From the NCBI GenBank assembly GCA_951799445.1, contig OX637288.1:49615288-49679287 (forward strand): a stretch of DNA of 64,000 nucleotides. The letters run 5' to 3'. Shown here in pieces: positions 60,572 through 64,000 of the stretch. Below the pieces are notes generated by a model that saw only the letters and a list, made by a program, of their open reading frames with translations, ran no database searches and was not told the DNA's origin. The translations under genes and the position numbers were made by a program. The DNA comes from Pseudisothecium myosuroides (Eukaryota; Streptophyta; Bryopsida; Hypnales; Lembophyllaceae). Positions within the stretch are counted from its first letter, which is position 1. The number at the start of each line of letters is the position of its first letter.

Positions 60572-62398
60572 ATGCATCCTGTCCGAGCTGCCTTCAAGAA
60601 TGTACAGGGACGAAGGAATTCTCGTATCCCTAATCAAACCACACCACCTTGTACTCCACAAGATCCTACCTGCATTCCAGAATCACCTGGTATACATGTG
60701 TTAGAAATATCTCTTTAGATGTTAATATGACTAAATAATGATTTAGCATTTGAAGTTTAGATACTGAGAAAGATTTTGTTGAATGCCACAGGTTAGGACT
60801 TGAAATGAAAACTTCTGAATTGGTTTCATGAAAAAAAACAAAAAACTACTGACTTGTAATGATATGCTTACATTGTAGATTGCAATGTACGATTCGTCAG
60901 GGCACTCTTCAAAAGTCCGCAAGGTCGGAGGACTACGCGCATTAGTAGTCAAAATGCATCGTGCTCACAAGTGCGCCTCAATCAGAATACACCCCCTCGA
61001 GCTCCATTATCTCGTATTTCAATATCCCCTGGTATTATTCTAAACTTCTTTTAATTGTATTTGCAACCCTTAGAACACTTCTTTTACTTACTATAAGTAA
61101 TTTTGAAGTTGTTTCTATTTGAAGTTGTTGGATGCAGATCTCGCGTGATGGCAACTCCACCAAATCAGACAACACAAGGAGTTGAAGGGCCTCAAGAATT
61201 GAATCATCTAGGTTCAAATGAGGTAAGTTTAGTGTAGTAATACTATGTAAATTATTGACTAAAATTGTACTTAAATTATGTTGGCAAAAAATGTTCAATT
61301 GATTTCTTTTTAAAATTTAAAAAAAATTGTCATGACTATAGAGGCCCTCTCCAACCAACAATGATGCCGTGAGGACTATGGGCAATACAATGATTGTGAA
61401 TAGAATAGCATTTGAGAAGCTGCGAAGTGAGCAACTTCAAAAGCTCACTTCTGTTCAATCTAAACAAATAGCCGTGCTCATTGAAGCGCTTAAGCAATAT
61501 CAAGAAAAAGAAGACACTCCAAATTGTTGCCAAATTGTGCAAGTGAAGGTATACCTTTCTTCTTGTATTATTACATAATTATGTTAAATTCATGTTTTTA
61601 CACAATTTTGTTAATTAGTTCATGTTGTCCTGAAAAGACTTATAAACATTGTGTGGTTCATATTTAAACAAAGTGTCGAAACTGGTGGCATCACCACTTT
61701 GGAAACATATTAAAATAGATATAATTGAACTATTAATCTCTAGGAAAATACTAACACATGAACCGGTCTTTTATGATAGAAAATTATGACAGATGTGGCA
61801 ACTAAGTTGCTATATGGGAGCCATCCTTTTTCTAGAATGTACCCTTCTGAAGAGGTGATAAAGGAGTACATCCTTTCAGCTTTCGATGTGAAGGAGGATG
61901 ATTCAGTGATAGGCACAAAGTTTGATAAAGAATGGGGTCCATTGGGTGAAGGCAAGCAAGGTAGCTTGCAACATTTTGCCATAAAGAATATATGAGATCG
62001 GCAAGGGCTTATGACAAGCGAGCTACGAACTGAATTCTACCGTCTTTTAGGCCATCCAAGACCTGAAGACAATATAGATGGCTCCAAAATAGAAGCATGG
62101 AAGGAATTTATGTGTGCTACATATGGAGGTAAAGAAAGCCCTAATTAAAGGTGTAATGCCAACTTTCATTTTGTCTCTATTCATTACATATTTTGAAAAT
62201 CTCTATGATTATGTGGTTGATTTTCATTGTGTAACAGGAAGCAACTGGCAAAGTTGCATTCATGAAGATGGTGTAGTGGATCCCTATGGAGCAAAGGCTG
62301 TTCATGGTGCAATTGGGAGGGTGCTTCACGGAGCACATTATGACCGCACTAAACCTATCTACATCACACTAGAACAGTTCGGCTTCTTCATGCATGTG
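60572..62398 (+). pseudogene. Divergent partner gene of the Plavaka-like transposase
   Basis: Exons 60572-60689, 60879-61031, about 61125-61222, 61342-61548, 61780-62128 and 62238-62398 join in compatible phases. The first two encode duplicated motifs (VRAAFKNVQGRRNSRI and VRALFKSPQGRRTTRI), basic and Pro/Ser-rich, possibly DNA-binding. Exon 4 (RIAFEKLRSEQLQKL ... LIEALKQYQEKED) looks coiled-coil. Exons 5-6 form a globular part (LYGSHPFSRMYPSEEVIKEY, LTSELRTEFYRLLG-like, HEDGVVDPYGAKAVHGAIGR). An in-frame TGA at 61993-61995 splits exon 5, yet the frame continues for 44 more codons with coherent protein, so this looks like a recent nonsense change. A GTGAGT donor ends the last exon; no later exon was identified. 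No known family recognised; a TnpA-like accessory protein is a guess. Confidence 0.6.
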
Positions 62399-63656
62399 GT
62401 GAGTTCAATTCCTCTATTGCTTTTAATTCATTCATGCCTTATTACTACAAATCACAATTGAGTTCATTTTGAAGGAACATCCGGCATTGTGTTTCAAATT
62501 TGCTCAGATCTTAACACCTTAAAAGCGTGGTTAAAATCCTTTTGATCACCTTACATCTTCTTTAGGCTCGGCTTTTAGGAGAGGTACGATTGTGAGTGAT
62601 GATGTACATTGAGAGATAGTGGAGGACAAGTAGCTGTTCCAAAGTGAGGATTAACCTGGGGCTGCACTAGTTAATTTGAGTTAGTTTAAATTTGTAATGT
62701 CTTTTGAAATTTTAAGTTTTTTTAAGTTTTAATTTAAGCCAAAATTGTTTTTATCTCACTAGAAAATTCTGTCCACTAGCAATTCACAATAAATTTGAAG
62801 TTATCTTCAAAGCGACTTACCCCAGTGTTGCGATGATGTGTCAAAAATCCTTGTTAGAATTACAAGGATCGTCTTGAACTCAACAAATGTATGAAGTTTT
62901 AAGTTTTAAGAATATACTAGAGTTTTTTTGATGAGCGTGGGACATATAATAGACTAGTTACCTTCATTACAGTCCGAGGGACTTTTGTTCGGAATGTGCA
63001 TCTGTCTCGACATACTTCCAGATGGATAGTGGCGGGTCAGTTTTGGCACACTGAGTTTCCAATTTTACTCTAGGTTTTTTGCTCGGTAGTGCGAATAGCA
63101 ATTCTTGGCTTTTCATTTTGGCCATGTGCTTGCTCACTAGAACTCTTATGTCAAGATTTTTCTCCTTCACTTGTAGCCTTTGCAGCTGGATCAAAACTTA
63201 GAGCAAACACTAAGTTCTTTTACAAGTGAGATCTATAGTGCAAAATTCAACTAAATAGATAGACTGTTCAAGGTTGAACAGTCGCTTTGTTTCACGTGGA
63301 GTTGATTGAGGATTGTAAGTGGCACTTGTAAGCATGAAGAGAGCCTTGATATTGCTGTTGTATATGGATGCGCAAATCCCTTTTGAGTTTGACAAGAATT
63401 TTGACAAGGTTTTGCCAATATTTTTATATCTATCCCTGACCCTCGTCATTTCCAGAAAGGCAGAGGTTTCTTTGTTTGACGGTAATGCATCCTATATTGT
63501 AAAAAGATAGGTCTTCAAGCTAATGCAAAATTGTACATGGATAGAATGCAAGGCTATCACCCTTGTTAGTATCGTGATTTGCTTCTGAGTTCATTATTTT
63601 GCATGAGTTGTTTTACTTGAAACTAATTTGTTTGATTGGGAGTGGTGTATGTACAG
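62399..63656. other. Unassigned DNA
   Basis: No transposon terminus matching the other side of the cassette was found. The open frame at 63319-63510 has no splice support. Confidence 0.35.
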
Positions 63657-63790
63657 ATGCAACTTGCAGCTTTGGAGAAGGACATGAAGTCTGGCCACCC
63701 GTCTATGCACTTCCGGCTCATGAAGCAACTGGAAGAGTTAGTTGTGGCCAAGATGATTAACATGCGCCAGTTAATCATTGTAGAAAAGCA
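63657..63790 (+). other. Exon-like segment of an unidentified gene
   Basis: Preceded by a TATGTACAG acceptor and followed by a GTGAGT donor, with an open, GC-richer, protein-like frame (KDMKSGHPSMHFRLMKQLEEL). Probably an internal exon of a plus-strand gene; if unspliced it ends at TGA 63792-63794. Family not recognised. Confidence 0.4.
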
Positions 63791-64000
63791 GTGAGTTAGT
63801 TTGAACATTACATGTACATTTGGCCATGATTTGTTGTGATTCATTGTTTAAATAAAAAATGGTCCCTTCTTTATACTTTTATTTCATTGGCCCCATGAGA
63901 ATCTTTTTTGCAAAGGTCTTTCATGACCTTTGCTATTTCAATGATTTTTTTTGGATACAATTGAATTGATATTGATTTTGTATTGAAAATTTATCAAATT
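63791..64000. other. Window-end AT-rich DNA
   Basis: No feature seen. Confidence 0.4.

Overview
This is a eukaryotic, plant-like nuclear window. The evidence is GT-AG introns, TATA boxes, a plant-type RanBPM protein, remnants of a plastid-type ClpP6 gene and plant-style DNA transposons. Very AT-rich, repeat-packed intergenic DNA with a few GC-rich genes suggests a large genome. A seed-free land plant is my guess, but the species cannot be read from the sequence. There is no bacterial, organellar or CRISPR-like organisation.

Genes. (1) Two paralogous Gly/Tyr/Asp-repeat proteins lie about 11 kb apart and point away from each other (5394-6298 minus; 17461-18669 plus). They share an intron at the same codon boundary, a DxDGDG loop, a glycine-zipper-like segment and a KKKSWF tail. 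(2) A five-exon remnant of a nuclear ClpP6-like plastid protease subunit runs from 25323 to 30466 (plus). It carries an in-frame TGA and a 3.3-kb CACTA transposon in one intron; its 5' exons were not found. (3) A 467-codon intronless RanBPM homologue (SPRY-LisH-CTLH-CRA) lies at 46101-47504. (4) At 56.2-62.4 kb is a divergent two-gene transposon cassette. Its minus-strand gene is a multi-exon transposase that reads like the Plavaka group, otherwise best known from fungi. Its plus-strand partner has a duplicated exon motif and one internal stop.

Repeats fill most of the rest. The dominant ones are several families of non-autonomous elements bounded by TTAA and CCCC(T)...GGGG termini, a piggyBac-like signature. 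They are present in at least five near-complete and several partial copies, and one interrupted copy has an intact-site counterpart inside the window. There are also CACTA elements with exact 3-bp target duplications, PIF/Harbinger-like elements with TTA duplications, LINE-like tails, a foldback of about 860 bp with arms of about 400 bp at 44.05-44.91 kb, a 369-bp GC-rich insert with a 10-bp target duplication, and several tandem arrays.

Layout: 0-4 kb TTAA and CACTA elements; 4-19 kb the paralogue pair with TTAA elements between; 19.8-24.3 kb more TTAA and PIF-like elements; 25-30.5 kb the ClpP6 remnant with nested transposons; 31-45 kb repeats; 45-49 kb the RanBPM gene; 49-56 kb AT-rich repeats; 56-62.4 kb the Plavaka-like cassette; 62.4-64 kb mostly unassigned. 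Exon boundaries were inferred by eye from reading frame and GT/AG dinucleotides, without any search or RNA evidence.
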